Below, in pieces: positions 25,389 to 33,973 of a DNA stretch of 64,000 bases. The DNA lies in contig JBAZVI010000002.1 in assembly GCA_041660925.1 (NCBI GenBank), positions 372,001 to 436,000 on the forward strand, in the 5' to 3' direction. The position numbers were made by a program, and so were the translations under genes. This DNA is from Elusimicrobiota bacterium (lineage in GTDB: Bacteria > Elusimicrobiota > Elusimicrobia > UBA1565). A model generated the notes under the pieces. It was not told the origin of the DNA. It did not search any database and was given only the letters and a program-made list of their open reading frames with translations. Position 1 is the first letter of the stretch. The number at the start of each line of letters is the position of its first letter.

Positions 25389-25442
25389 AGGGTAGGCCCC
25401 GGAGCTGACGCGACGCTTAGGGCCGCTTTAAGAGAATCTTAA
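25389..25442 (-). promoter_or_regulatory. Four-repeat operator plus -10 element (site C)
   Basis: Reading the minus strand: TTAAG (25442-25438), TTAAA (25431-25427), CTAAG (25420-25416) and GTCAG (25409-25405), each 11 bp apart; TACCCT begins at 25394, 15 bp after the start of the last repeat, and the ATG follows 5 nt after it. The first repeat overlaps the kinase stop codon. Confidence 0.83.
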
Positions 25443-28400
25443 TTCGGCGCGTCGTCGAGGACGCGGCGCAGCGCCGTGAGGAGGGACTGCCGGCTGAAGG
25501 GCTTCTGCAGGAAGGGGATGCCCTGCTCGAGCACCCCGTGACGGAGGATGGCGTCGTCGGTGTAGCCCGACATGTAGAGCTTCTTGAGCCGCGGCCGCAA
25601 AGGGGCGATGCGCTCCCCGAGTTCGCGGCCGCTCATGCCGGGCATGACCACGTCGGTGAGGAGGAGGTCGATCTCTCCGGAGTGCTCGCCGGCGAGGCGC
25701 AGGGCCTCGTCCCCGCTCTTCGCCTCGATGACCTTGTAGCAGGCCTTCTCCAGGATGCGCCGGGCGAGCTTGCGCACGACCGCTTCGTCCTCGACGAGGA
25801 GCACCGTCTCGCTCCCTCCCGGGAGCTTGACGGCCGTCCCCGTGAGGCCCGGCGCCGCCCCGGGCGGCGCGGCGCACGCCGGCAGGTAGATCTTGAAGAC
25901 GGTCCCCATCTCCGGGGCGCTCTCGGCCTCGACGATGCCTCCGCTCTGGCGCACGATGCCGTAGACCGTGGCCAGTCCGAGGCCCGTCCCCTTCTCCTTG
26001 GTGGTGTTGAAGGGTTCGAAGAGCCGTTCGAGCTGCTCTCGGGGGATGCCCTTCCCGCTGTCGCTGACGAAGAGCTGCACGCAGGGTCCCGGGGCGAGCC
26101 CGGGATGACGCAGGACGAACTCCTCGTCGATGAGCACGTTCGTGGTCCCGATGGCGAGGGACCCGCCTCGGGGCATCGCGTCGCGCGCGTTGACCGCGAG
26201 GTTCATGAGCACCTGCTCGAACTGGCCCGGGTCGATGCGGACGCAGTCGAGCTCGGGGTCGAGCTGCAGGGTGAGCTTGATGTCCTCGCCGAGCAGACGC
26301 TGGAGCATGCGCGTGATCTTCTCGATGGGTCCGTTCGGGTTCAGCACGATCGGAGCGAGCACCTGCCGGCGGCTGAAGGCGAGGAGCTGCTGGGTCAGCG
26401 CGGTCGCGCGTTCGGAGGCGTCGAGGATCTCCTTGAGGTCTTCCCGGCGCGGGTCGTCGGCCGGGAACTGGGAGTGGAGCATCTCCGCATAACCCTGGAT
26501 GGCGGTCAGGATGTTGTTGAAGTCGTGGGCGACGCCTCCCGCGAGCCGGCCGACCGCGTCCATCTTCTGGCTCTGGCGAAGCTGCTCCTCCAGGCGCTTG
26601 CGTTCGGTGAGGTCGGTGAGATGGACGATGACGACCGGCGCGTCCTTGAGGACGGTCCTCCCGGCCTGGACGAGCATGGGGAAGACGCTGCCGTCGACGC
26701 GCCGGGCCAGGGTCTCATAGACGGCGGGAGCGTCCCCCCCCTTCAGCCGCCGGTGGAAGGTCCGCTCCATGTCGGGGCGAACCCTTTCGGCGAACAGGAC
26801 GGCGGGGTCCGTCCCGATCGCATCGTCCGGGCTCTTGAAGCCGAACAGACGCGCGAAGGGCTCGTTGGCCAGCTCGATGCTCTCCGAGCTGAAGATGCCG
26901 ATGGCGACCGGGGTGCACTCGACGAGCGCACGCAGGCGCGCCTCGCTCTCCCTGTAGACGCGCAAGGCGCGCATCTGTTCCGTGACGTCCACCGCGACGC
27001 CGAGCAGCCCACGCACGGAGCCGTCCGGTGCGCGAAGGGGCTCCAGCCGGCGGTCGAAGGCGCGATTCTCTCCGCGGATGGTCAGGAAGACCATGTCGCG
27101 CACGAGGCGGCCCTCGCGCAGGGCGTGCAGCTTCTCGGGGACGATCTTCTCCCGGTCCTCCGGCGAGAGGAGCTCCTCGTCGCTTCGGCCGATGGAGGTC
27201 TTCGGGTCGTGGAGCGGATGGTTGTGGATCCAGGTGTAGCGCAGCGCTCCGTCCTGCTCCCACACGGAGACGGCGCTGGCCTCGAGAGCCGCCCGGAAGC
27301 GCTGCTCGCTCTTGCGCAGGTCCTCGTGCGTCCTCATCCTCTCCGTGACGTCGTTGAAGAGGACGGCGAAGTGCAGGGGCGAGGTCCGGTAGACGTAGAC
27401 CTCGTAGGTCTTCCCGAGCTGAGCGGAAGCCGACACGAAGGAATCCGGGACACCCGTCAAAGCGACTTTCCCGTAGCGCTGGATGAACTCGTCCTCGATG
27501 CCCGGCAGGACCTCGCGCACGGTGCGGCCGAGCACCTGCGCGCGGCGCAGGCCGGTGAGCCGTTCGAAGGACTGGTTCACGTCCAGAAACCGGTAGTCGC
27601 ATGGCCGCCCTCCGGCGTCGAGGATGATCTCGTGCTGCGCGAAGCCGTTGAGCATGCTGTCGATGAGGAGGAGGCGCTGGCGTTCGACGTCGTTGACGGC
27701 CCGCTGGGCCGCCTCGCGTTCGCGCAGCCGGCGGAGCTCCTCGTCGAGCCGGCGCCGGTGCTGTTCCCGCCGGAAGAGCGAGAGGAGGAGGGAGCACATC
27801 CCCGTGAGCGACAGCGCGGCGACGAGGAGCAGCAGGGCGTGCGTCCAGAAGCGCTTGAGGGCCTCGGAGCGGTCCAACTTACGGACGACGCCCCAGCCGG
27901 TCATCGGCATGCGCAGAGTGGACGCGAACACGCGTTCTCCGCGGTAGTCCAGGTAGGAGCGGAACGGCGAGGGATCCTTCAGCGCCGACCACGCCGCGAC
28001 CTCGCGGCGCTCCGCGCTCAATCGGAGGAACTCCCCATCGTCCGTGCGGAACTTCACCGGGGTAAGGAAGAGGATGCTCCCGTCGCGTGGGTCGCTGCAG
28101 ACGAGAAGGGTCTCGCCGCTTTCAAGTCCGGGCTGCTCCTGTCGGAAGATCTGCAGGAACGCCCCCGCGAGCGGGGACCAACCGCAGACGCGGGGGCCGT
28201 GGAGTCCGGGCGCCCGGGAGCAGAAGCCGAACATGCTCGTCTCGGGGGTCTTGCCGTGGAGGAGGATGCTGAACTCCTTGCTTTGGAAGACGGCGATCCC
28301 ACTCTTGCCCGCGGCGCGGCAGAGATCGGCGGAACCGCGCGTACTCAGCCGCAGGGCGCCGGCGGCGTCGAGGAGGCAGAACGCGCTGTAGTTGTGCGAG

Positions 28401-28735
28401 CCGCGCAGGTGTTCAATCTCTTCGGTGAACTGCCGCCGGGAGACCGTATCTCCGCGCAGAGCTCCTGCAAGCGCGGAGGAGCGGGCGACGTAGTGGGCTT
28501 CGTTCTCCCGGTCCCTCAGCCAGGCCTGAGACTCGCGCATGCGGGCCTCGCCGGCGGCCTCCAATCGGGACGCGACGACGCGGACCTCCGCCGCGTATTC
28601 GAGCCGTAGGTACGCGGCCGACATGATCCAGACCCCGGCGAGGAAGGCGGCGAAGAGCGCGGTCAGCGCGATGCTCTGCGACGCGCGAAGGGTCGCCCAT
28701 CGGAATCGGATCGAGCTTTTCAGTCCGTAAAACAC
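25439..28735 (-). CDS. Multi-PAS hybrid sensor histidine kinase
   Basis: 1,098 residues. A first membrane helix near 22-45 and a second near 291-313 (HALLLLVAALSLTGMCSLLL) flank an extracytoplasmic sensor of about 245 residues. A coiled coil (about 320-350) leads to three PAS-like domains (about 352-700). The DHp domain has VAHDFNNILTAIQGYAEM with phospho-His737; the ATPase has NLAVNARDAMP, DSGKGIP and GTGLGLATVYGIV. A C-terminal receiver carries phospho-Asp1028 (LLLTDVVMPGMSG). A class with several PAS domains and a terminal receiver usually feeds a relay; the free receivers and DHp protein next door are candidate partners. The only plausible start is a GTG inside the T tract of the upstream tRNA terminator. 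Confidence 0.93.
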   Translation of the reverse strand: MFYGLKSSIRFRWATLRASQSIALTALFAAFLAGVWIMSAAYLRLEYAAEVRVVASRLEAAGEARMRESQAWLRDRENEAHYVARSSALAGALRGDTVSRRQFTEEIEHLRGSHNYSAFCLLDAAGALRLSTRGSADLCRAAGKSGIAVFQSKEFSILLHGKTPETSMFGFCSRAPGLHGPRVCGWSPLAGAFLQIFRQEQPGLESGETLLVCSDPRDGSILFLTPVKFRTDDGEFLRLSAERREVAAWSALKDPSPFRSYLDYRGERVFASTLRMPMTGWGVVRKLDRSEALKRFWTHALLLLVAALSLTGMCSLLLSLFRREQHRRRLDEELRRLREREAAQRAVNDVERQRLLLIDSMLNGFAQHEIILDAGGRPCDYRFLDVNQSFERLTGLRRAQVLGRTVREVLPGIEDEFIQRYGKVALTGVPDSFVSASAQLGKTYEVYVYRTSPLHFAVLFNDVTERMRTHEDLRKSEQRFRAALEASAVSVWEQDGALRYTWIHNHPLHDPKTSIGRSDEELLSPEDREKIVPEKLHALREGRLVRDMVFLTIRGENRAFDRRLEPLRAPDGSVRGLLGVAVDVTEQMRALRVYRESEARLRALVECTPVAIGIFSSESIELANEPFARLFGFKSPDDAIGTDPAVLFAERVRPDMERTFHRRLKGGDAPAVYETLARRVDGSVFPMLVQAGRTVLKDAPVVIVHLTDLTERKRLEEQLRQSQKMDAVGRLAGGVAHDFNNILTAIQGYAEMLHSQFPADDPRREDLKEILDASERATALTQQLLAFSRRQVLAPIVLNPNGPIEKITRMLQRLLGEDIKLTLQLDPELDCVRIDPGQFEQVLMNLAVNARDAMPRGGSLAIGTTNVLIDEEFVLRHPGLAPGPCVQLFVSDSGKGIPREQLERLFEPFNTTKEKGTGLGLATVYGIVRQSGGIVEAESAPEMGTVFKIYLPACAAPPGAAPGLTGTAVKLPGGSETVLLVEDEAVVRKLARRILEKACYKVIEAKSGDEALRLAGEHSGEIDLLLTDVVMPGMSGRELGERIAPLRPRLKKLYMSGYTDDAILRHGVLEQGIPFLQKPFSRQSLLTALRRVLDDAPN

Positions 28736-28756
28736 AAAACCCGCCTCTCGGCGGGT
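28728..28756 (-). terminator. Intrinsic terminator of tRNA-Met, overlapping the kinase start
   Basis: On the minus strand ACCCGCC-GAGA-GGCGGGT (28756-28739) is followed by TTTTGTGTTTT. The GTG in this T tract is the best kinase start codon, so kinase expression may depend on readthrough. Confidence 0.75.
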
Positions 28757-28800
28757 CCGGTCCTGACATTTCTCGTCTCAGGTTCGAAAGTGCTTCGAAA

Positions 28801-28877
28801 TGGGTGCGGGGGGTGGATTTGAACCACCGACCTCAAGGTTATGAGCCTTGCGAGCTACCAGGCTGCTCTACCCCGCA
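28801..28877 (-). tRNA. tRNA-Met (CAT), initiator-like
   Basis: Cloverleaf: acceptor TGCGGGG/CCCCGCA, D stem GAGC/GCTC, anticodon stem CAAGG/CCTTG with loop CTCATAA, T arm GGTGG-TTCAAAT-CCACC, C at 73 and an encoded CCA. The body is very close to E. coli tRNA-fMet and has the initiator-type A11:U24 pair. Position 1:72 is a U-A pair, not a mismatch, and only two of the three anticodon-stem G:C pairs are present (29:41 is A-U). It is therefore either a divergent initiator or an elongator. Confidence 0.93.
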
Positions 28878-28882
28878 GGGTT

Positions 28883-28911
28883 AGGATAGCACGCCCCCCC
28901 TGCGAAGTCAA
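28883..28911 (-). promoter_or_regulatory. Sigma70 promoter of tRNA-Met
   Basis: TTGACT (complement of 28906-28911), 17-bp spacer, TATCCT (complement of 28883-28888), with the tRNA 5' end 5 nt downstream. Confidence 0.85.
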
Positions 28912-29062
28912 GCCCCCCGTCCGCCCGACGCAGCCATCGACGGCGGCAACGGCGACCCGCCGGTATGCCGTTGTTGCCGTTCTTTATGTTTAACATATCC
29001 CCCCGGTTCCCGCAAGGGGTCCAGGACTTCCCGCACTCGCCGTCTCCGAGCGCCGGAATTTT

Positions 29063-29070
29063 TATAGTAT
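29063..29070 (+). promoter_or_regulatory. -10 region of the APC permease gene
   Basis: TATAGTAT at 29063-29070 offers two overlapping -10 hexamers, TATAGT (8 nt before the ATG) or TAGTAT (6 nt). No Shine-Dalgarno is present. Confidence 0.55.
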
Positions 29071-29076
29071 AGCGGC

Positions 29077-30606
29077 ATGAAAAACATCTTCGCGCGCAAG
29101 CCCCTGAGCCTGCTCATGGAGGAGATGGAAGGCGAGCATCGCCTGCGCCGCGTCCTCGGCCCCATGCAGCTCTCGAGTCTGGGCATCGGCTGCATCATCG
29201 GCACCGGCATCTTCGTGCTGACCGGCGTGGCCGCCCACGACAAGGCGGGTCCCGCCCTCATCCTCTCCTTCGTGGTCGCCGGCTTCGCGTGCATCCTCGC
29301 CGCCCTCTGCTACGCGGAGTTCGCCGCGATGGTCCCGGTCGCCGGTTCCGCCTACACCTACGCCTACGCGACGCTCGGGGAGCTCTTCGCCTGGATCATC
29401 GGCTGGGACCTCGTCCTGGAGTACACCGTGGCGTCCGCCAGCGTCGCCCACGGCTGGTCGGCCTATTTCCAGAGCTTCATCGGCATCTTCGGCCTCCACA
29501 TCCCGACGGCGCTCTCCCGCGCCCCGTTCGACTACAACCCCGACGTCGGCCGGCTCGTGGCGACCGGGACGCTCTTCGACCTTCCCGCGATCCTCATCGC
29601 CGCCGTCGTCACCTACATCCTCGTCAAAGGGATCAAGGAGAGCGCGAGCGTCAACACGGCGATGGTGGTGGTCAAGGTCGCCATCGTCCTCTTCGTCATC
29701 GCGGTCGGCGCCTTCTACGTCGACCCGCGCAACTGGCACCCCTTCTCGCCCTTCGGCTTCACCGGGGTGAGCTTCTTCGGGCACACGCTCCTCGGGCAGA
29801 CCGGGACCGGCGGGGAGCCGCTCGGCATGCTCGCCGGCGCCTCGATGATCTTCTTCGCCTACATCGGCTTCGACTCGGTCTCCACGCACTCCGAGGAGGC
29901 GGTCAACCCCCAGCGCGACGTCCCCATCGGGATCATCGCCTCGCTGATCGTCTGCACCGTACTCTACATCGCCGTCTCCGCGGTGCTGACGGGGATGGTC
30001 CCCTACGACAAGATCAACATCGACGCCCCCGTCTCCGACGCCTTCGCCCAGGTGGGCCTGCCGTGGGCGCAGTTCATCATCGCCCTGGGAGCCATCGCCG
30101 GGATCACCTCGGTGCTCCTGGTCCTCATGCTCAGCCAGCCGCGCGTGTTCCTCGCCATGGCGCGCGACGGGATGGTCCCCGCCTCGATCTTCGGGGCGGT
30201 GCACCCCGTCTACCGTACGCCCTGGAAATCCACCATCCTGACCGGCTGCGTCGTCGCGCTCCTCTCGGCGCTCGTGCCGCTGCGCATCCTCGCCGAGCTC
30301 GTCAACATCGGGACGCTGCTGGCGTTCGTCATCGTCTGCGCGGCCGTGCTCATCATGCGCCGGACGCACCCGAACGCGCCGCGCCCGTTCCGCTGTCCCT
30401 TCGTGCCGCTCGTGCCCCTGCTCGGCATCGCCGTCTGCCTGCTCCTCATGTTCTCCCTCCCGGCCGAGAACTGGCTGCGCCTCCTCGTCTGGCTGGGCCT
30501 CGGCTTCATCGTCTACTTCGGCTACAGCCGCCACCACAGCGTGCTCGCCAAACTCCGCACGGTCCCCTCGGACGAGCCGCCCGCCGTGGCCGGCGAAGAG
30601 GCCTGA
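29077..30606 (+). CDS. APC-superfamily amino acid permease
   Basis: 509 residues with about 12-14 membrane segments. The N-terminal signature LGIGCIIGTGIFVLTG near residue 36 (unwound TM1, GxGxxxGTGIF) and the charged start (RRVLGPMQLSSLG) match the cationic-amino-acid-transporter branch of the APC superfamily (YfnA/CAT-like). FFAYIGFDSVSTHSEEAVNPQRDVP near residue 261 is the characteristic TM6/loop region. It imports or exchanges amino acids at the inner membrane; the substrate cannot be fixed. The next gene starts 1 bp after the stop codon. Confidence 0.92.
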   Translation: MKNIFARKPLSLLMEEMEGEHRLRRVLGPMQLSSLGIGCIIGTGIFVLTGVAAHDKAGPALILSFVVAGFACILAALCYAEFAAMVPVAGSAYTYAYATLGELFAWIIGWDLVLEYTVASASVAHGWSAYFQSFIGIFGLHIPTALSRAPFDYNPDVGRLVATGTLFDLPAILIAAVVTYILVKGIKESASVNTAMVVVKVAIVLFVIAVGAFYVDPRNWHPFSPFGFTGVSFFGHTLLGQTGTGGEPLGMLAGASMIFFAYIGFDSVSTHSEEAVNPQRDVPIGIIASLIVCTVLYIAVSAVLTGMVPYDKINIDAPVSDAFAQVGLPWAQFIIALGAIAGITSVLLVLMLSQPRVFLAMARDGMVPASIFGAVHPVYRTPWKSTILTGCVVALLSALVPLRILAELVNIGTLLAFVIVCAAVLIMRRTHPNAPRPFRCPFVPLVPLLGIAVCLLLMFSLPAENWLRLLVWLGLGFIVYFGYSRHHSVLAKLRTVPSDEPPAVAGEEA

Positions 30607-30607
30607 G

Positions 30608-31156
30608 ATGGCGGGGGACCCCAAACAGCCCCAGCTCCCCCTGACGGAGCGCCCGGACGGGGTCCTCAAGGACGTCCAGCATTTCATCGACGACCTCCAC
30701 CGCGTCCATCCCGAACTCTACGAGGAGAAGCCCAAGGCGAAGACCGCGCTCCCCGCGCCGGTCCCGGAGGCGCCCGCCCAGGAGATGCTCTGGCCCGAGG
30801 GCGACCCGGCGAAGGCCCGCGCGGTCATCTGCGCCCGCGTCGAGCACTTCGCCCGCGTCGTCGGCGTGCGCTGCCGGCGGGTCTCCATCAAGGACCAGCG
30901 GACCCTGTGGGGCTCCTGCTCCGCCAAGGGGCACCTGAGCTTCAACTGGCGGCTCGTTCTCGCCCCCCCCGAGGTGCTCGACTACGTCGTCATCCACGAG
31001 CTCTGCCACATCCTCGAACTCAATCATTCCAAGAAGTTCTGGCACCTCGTCAACGGGCACTGCCCCGAGCACAAGCTCCGCCGCCGCTGGCTCAAGGATC
31101 ACTCCGCGGAGCTCCGCAAAGTCTGCGCCGTCGGGCCCGCCCCATTAGATCCATAG
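30608..31156 (+). CDS. YgjP-like (DUF45) metal-dependent hydrolase
   Basis: 182 residues. WGSCSAKGHLSFNWRLVLAP followed by VIHELCHILELNHSKKFW is the family signature: the HELCH zincin motif (two His and the catalytic Glu) with a downstream His. YgjP-type proteins are single-domain zincins related to SprT and M48 peptidases; a nucleotide pyrophosphatase function has been proposed for one member. The first 60 residues are a variable charged region. Co-transcribed with the upstream permease. Confidence 0.85.
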   Translation: MAGDPKQPQLPLTERPDGVLKDVQHFIDDLHRVHPELYEEKPKAKTALPAPVPEAPAQEMLWPEGDPAKARAVICARVEHFARVVGVRCRRVSIKDQRTLWGSCSAKGHLSFNWRLVLAPPEVLDYVVIHELCHILELNHSKKFWHLVNGHCPEHKLRRRWLKDHSAELRKVCAVGPAPLDP

Positions 31157-31262
31157 ATTCCCCTTTCTCACCTTCCTCTAAGCATTAGGGCCTATTCCCG
31201 CTTAGGCCCATTACTCATCCAAGGAGGGCCTTAGGGTTCAGGCGTCGGACGGGTCCGCGGGC

Positions 31263-31268
31263 TTTAAT
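31263..31268 (+). promoter_or_regulatory. -10 element of the MFS-like gene, TSS at the ATG
   Basis: TTTAAT then exactly 6 nt (AAAGGC) and ATG. The 80 bp upstream contain several TTAGGGCC-like words but no clear -35. Confidence 0.5.
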
Positions 31269-31274
31269 AAAGGC

Positions 31275-33512
31275 ATGAAGACCCTGAACCGGCTCATCGC
31301 GGTCTCTCTCGTATACGCACTCGGAGTCCAGCCCACTTTCGCCCAGTTCCAGGCTGCCCGGACGACTCCGATCACGGTCCAGACCGTCCCCGTCCAGTCC
31401 GCCGCCCTCGTCGGCGGCCTCCAGGTCGGACGTACGCTCGCCCTCCCTTCGAGCACCCTCCAGAACCTCCAGACCGCGCTGCCCACGCTGAGCGCCTCCC
31501 CCGCCCTGAGCCGGCCGGGGAGCGCCGCTTCGACCGTCATCGCCGTCCCTGGGACATCCGCGAACGCCGCCGTCCTCACGAGCCTGGCGGCTACCTCGGC
31601 CCAGACCGCCGTCGTCCAGGCGAAGACTCCCGCGTCCTATCTTGAAAAGTCCGTCGCTCCCCTCGCGGCCGAGACGGCCAAGGCCGTCGAAGGCGTCGAG
31701 CGCATGGGCTCCGACGCCGCCGGTTCCGCGGCGACGAAGCAGTTCTCCCTTCTTACGGGAGAGCAGGTCCGCGCCGGGAACGCCGTCGCCGACCCCGTCC
31801 CTTCGACGGGCCTGAGCGTCGAAGGGACGGCGCGAGCGGAGAACGGACTGCGCGCCGCCTCCGTCTCCTCCTCCCTCGGCGGGAAGTTCCGCTCCCTCCT
31901 GGGCCGCAGCCGCGGCGCCGAGGAGGCGCCTGCGGCCGCCGAGACCCCCGCTCCTGCGGAGAAGACCCCCTTCGGGCAGGTCTTCAAGGACGGCGAGCGC
32001 AACAAGTCCTTCTGGCGCTATCTCATGGGCTACGCCGCCTTCCTCTTCGGCTACGAGATGTACATCGTGGGCGTGCCCTTCCTCATCTCCGCCTTCACGA
32101 AGAACACCCTGAAGGAGAACAACGACCAGCGCATGGCGAACGCCGAGGCGCTCAAGACCCTCATCCGCGAGAACCGGAGCTTCTCGCGCATCGCGCACTG
32201 GGTCGCGGCCGCCTTCTCCTACCCGATCTCCCCCCTCGTCGACCGCCACGATCAGCCGGGGAAGATCCTCGTCCGCTCCCTCCTCGTCCGGACCGTCATC
32301 CTCGCGGGCATCCCGGCGCTCTTCTTCGCCTCGGGGATCATGAGCACGCCCGTCGCGCTCGCGACCCTGTTCATCCTCATCGGCCTGCAGTCCTTCGTCC
32401 AGGGCATCTCCGTCACGATGGAGAGCGCGTCGATGGCGAAGCTCTTCGGCGACAAGAGCGTCACCGCCGGTGAGCGCCTGAAGGCCAACTCCATCCTCAC
32501 CTTCACGGTCTCGACGATCGCCATCATCGCCCCGGCCATCGCCGCCCAGTTCGCCAAGATCCCCGACATGTTCGGGAAGACCGGCATCGGGGGCGCCGTC
32601 ATCTACAGCGTCTACGCCCTCGCCACGGCCGTCACCGCGATGGTCTTCTCCACCATCCGCATCTTCAACGGGAAGTCGGGAGAAGCGTCCGGCGACGCCG
32701 CCGCGGCCCCCGCGGAGAAGAAGGCCTTCTCGGCCAAGGGGCTCCTCCTCGAGGTGCTCGCCTCGGTCAAGGACGGCGTGAAGCTCATCCTCAAGAACCG
32801 CTTCCTCGCCACGATGATGGGGATGTCGCTGATCAGTTCGCTCTTCTCCGACCCGCTGATCTTCAACATCCTGCCGGAGTTCGTCGAGAACGTGCTCTCC
32901 AAGAGCCCGGCCATCGGCTTCCTGATGGACATCCCCGGCCTGGGCTGGTTCCTCAAGAGCTTGATGTCGACTCCGATGGGCTATTACAGCCTGCTCGTGG
33001 TCTTCTCGAGCATCGGCAGCATCGTGGCCACGGCCCTCGCCGAGCCCCTGCGCAAGCTCTTCGTCAAGATGGGCTTCAAGACCGAGGAGTCGCTGACCAT
33101 CCCGTTCTACCTCCTCGCCGTGCTCGAGGCCCCGCTCTTCTGGCTGATGGTCTCGACGACCTCTCCCTGGGCCGTCCTCGTCCTCTACGGCCTGCAGACG
33201 CTCGTCACGAGCTTCGGGACCCTCGTGGTCTCCGGCCTGCACCAGAAGACCCTCGGAGGACTCGAGTCGAAGAACGTCAACAAGGTGCTCGCGGCGGAGT
33301 CCTTCATGGGCATCATCGCGGCCATCGTCTCGACCTACCTCTACGGCTTCGTCCTCAACGGCATCTCCGTCTCGACCTCGCTCTACATCGCCGCCATCGC
33401 CACCACCGTCCTCGCCGCCGTGCGCCTCGCGGCGCCCTGGCTCTTCTTCAGCAAGGAGCAGCGGCGGGGCGGCTCGACGACCGAAGGGACCTCCCCGGAG
33501 GCCAAGTCCTGA
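31275..33512 (+). CDS. MFS-type membrane protein with long exported N-terminal extension
   Basis: 745 residues. It begins with a typical Sec signal peptide (LNRLIAVSLVYALGVQPTFAQ), followed by about 210 residues of low-complexity Ala/Ser/Thr/Val sequence. From about residue 245 come 10-12 hydrophobic segments in an MFS-like arrangement (FWRYLMGYAAFLFGYEMYIV, ILVRSLLVRTVILAGIPALF, YYSLLVVFSSIGSIVATALA, WLMVSTTSPWAVLVLYGLQTL). A cleavable-type signal before an inner-membrane transporter is unusual. Function and substrate are unknown. The start lies 6 nt after TTTAAT, so the mRNA should be leaderless. Confidence 0.8.
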   Translation: MKTLNRLIAVSLVYALGVQPTFAQFQAARTTPITVQTVPVQSAALVGGLQVGRTLALPSSTLQNLQTALPTLSASPALSRPGSAASTVIAVPGTSANAAVLTSLAATSAQTAVVQAKTPASYLEKSVAPLAAETAKAVEGVERMGSDAAGSAATKQFSLLTGEQVRAGNAVADPVPSTGLSVEGTARAENGLRAASVSSSLGGKFRSLLGRSRGAEEAPAAAETPAPAEKTPFGQVFKDGERNKSFWRYLMGYAAFLFGYEMYIVGVPFLISAFTKNTLKENNDQRMANAEALKTLIRENRSFSRIAHWVAAAFSYPISPLVDRHDQPGKILVRSLLVRTVILAGIPALFFASGIMSTPVALATLFILIGLQSFVQGISVTMESASMAKLFGDKSVTAGERLKANSILTFTVSTIAIIAPAIAAQFAKIPDMFGKTGIGGAVIYSVYALATAVTAMVFSTIRIFNGKSGEASGDAAAAPAEKKAFSAKGLLLEVLASVKDGVKLILKNRFLATMMGMSLISSLFSDPLIFNILPEFVENVLSKSPAIGFLMDIPGLGWFLKSLMSTPMGYYSLLVVFSSIGSIVATALAEPLRKLFVKMGFKTEESLTIPFYLLAVLEAPLFWLMVSTTSPWAVLVLYGLQTLVTSFGTLVVSGLHQKTLGGLESKNVNKVLAAESFMGIIAAIVSTYLYGFVLNGISVSTSLYIAAIATTVLAAVRLAAPWLFFSKEQRRGGSTTEGTSPEAKS

Positions 33513-33973
33513 GCGCGGAGGCCGACGCGGTCCGCGCGCTCGAGGAGGCCGGCGATGTCGCCGGCCTCCTGCGCGTCCTGAAGAACCCGCGCCTCGTTCG
33601 AACCGGCGACGCGTCTCTCACCGGAGAGTCCGCCCGGAAGGTCCTGGGGACGCTCCCCTATTCGACGCTCAGCATCGTGGACGGGAACGCCCCCCTCGTC
33701 GACGCGGCGGCCTCCGAGCGCCGTGCCGCGGCGGCGGCCCTGGGCCGCCTGGGAACGAAGGAGGCGCTCAAAGGACTCGTCGACGCCCTGGGCGACGGGA
33801 CCCTCTCGGTGGCCGCCGCGGCGCTGGCGCCGCTGATGGTCCGCGCGAAGGAGAAGGACGCGGACCATCTCGCATCGGGCCTCGCGATTGAGCTAGAATT
33901 CGGGCGCCGTCTGGACGGCATGAAGCTCATGGAAGCCCAACTCGCGCTCGAGAAGCTCTTCGACCTCGCATGA
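33509..33973 (+). CDS. HEAT-repeat-like protein, probable CTG start
   Basis: 154 residues. The reading frame is open and protein-like from 33509 (LSAEADAVRALEEAGDVAGLLRVL), but no ATG, GTG or TTG occurs before 33677. A CTG at 33509 overlaps the upstream stop (CTGA) and lies 7 nt after GGAGG (33497-33501), the geometry of a normal translation start. The body contains HEAT/Armadillo-like helices (RRAAAAALGRLGTKEALKGL, LAPLMVRAKEKDADHLASGL). A GTG at 33677 would give a shorter 98-residue form. No specific function is recognised. Confidence 0.65.
   Translation: MSAEADAVRALEEAGDVAGLLRVLKNPRLVRTGDASLTGESARKVLGTLPYSTLSIVDGNAPLVDAAASERRAAAAALGRLGTKEALKGLVDALGDGTLSVAAAALAPLMVRAKEKDADHLASGLAIELEFGRRLDGMKLMEAQLALEKLFDLA

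Noticed and set aside
31237..31268. A TTCAG upstream of the MFS-like gene at a multiple of 11 bp from the -10 element
   Set aside because: The intervening and upstream positions (31248, 31226, 31215) do not match, so it is a single chance word.
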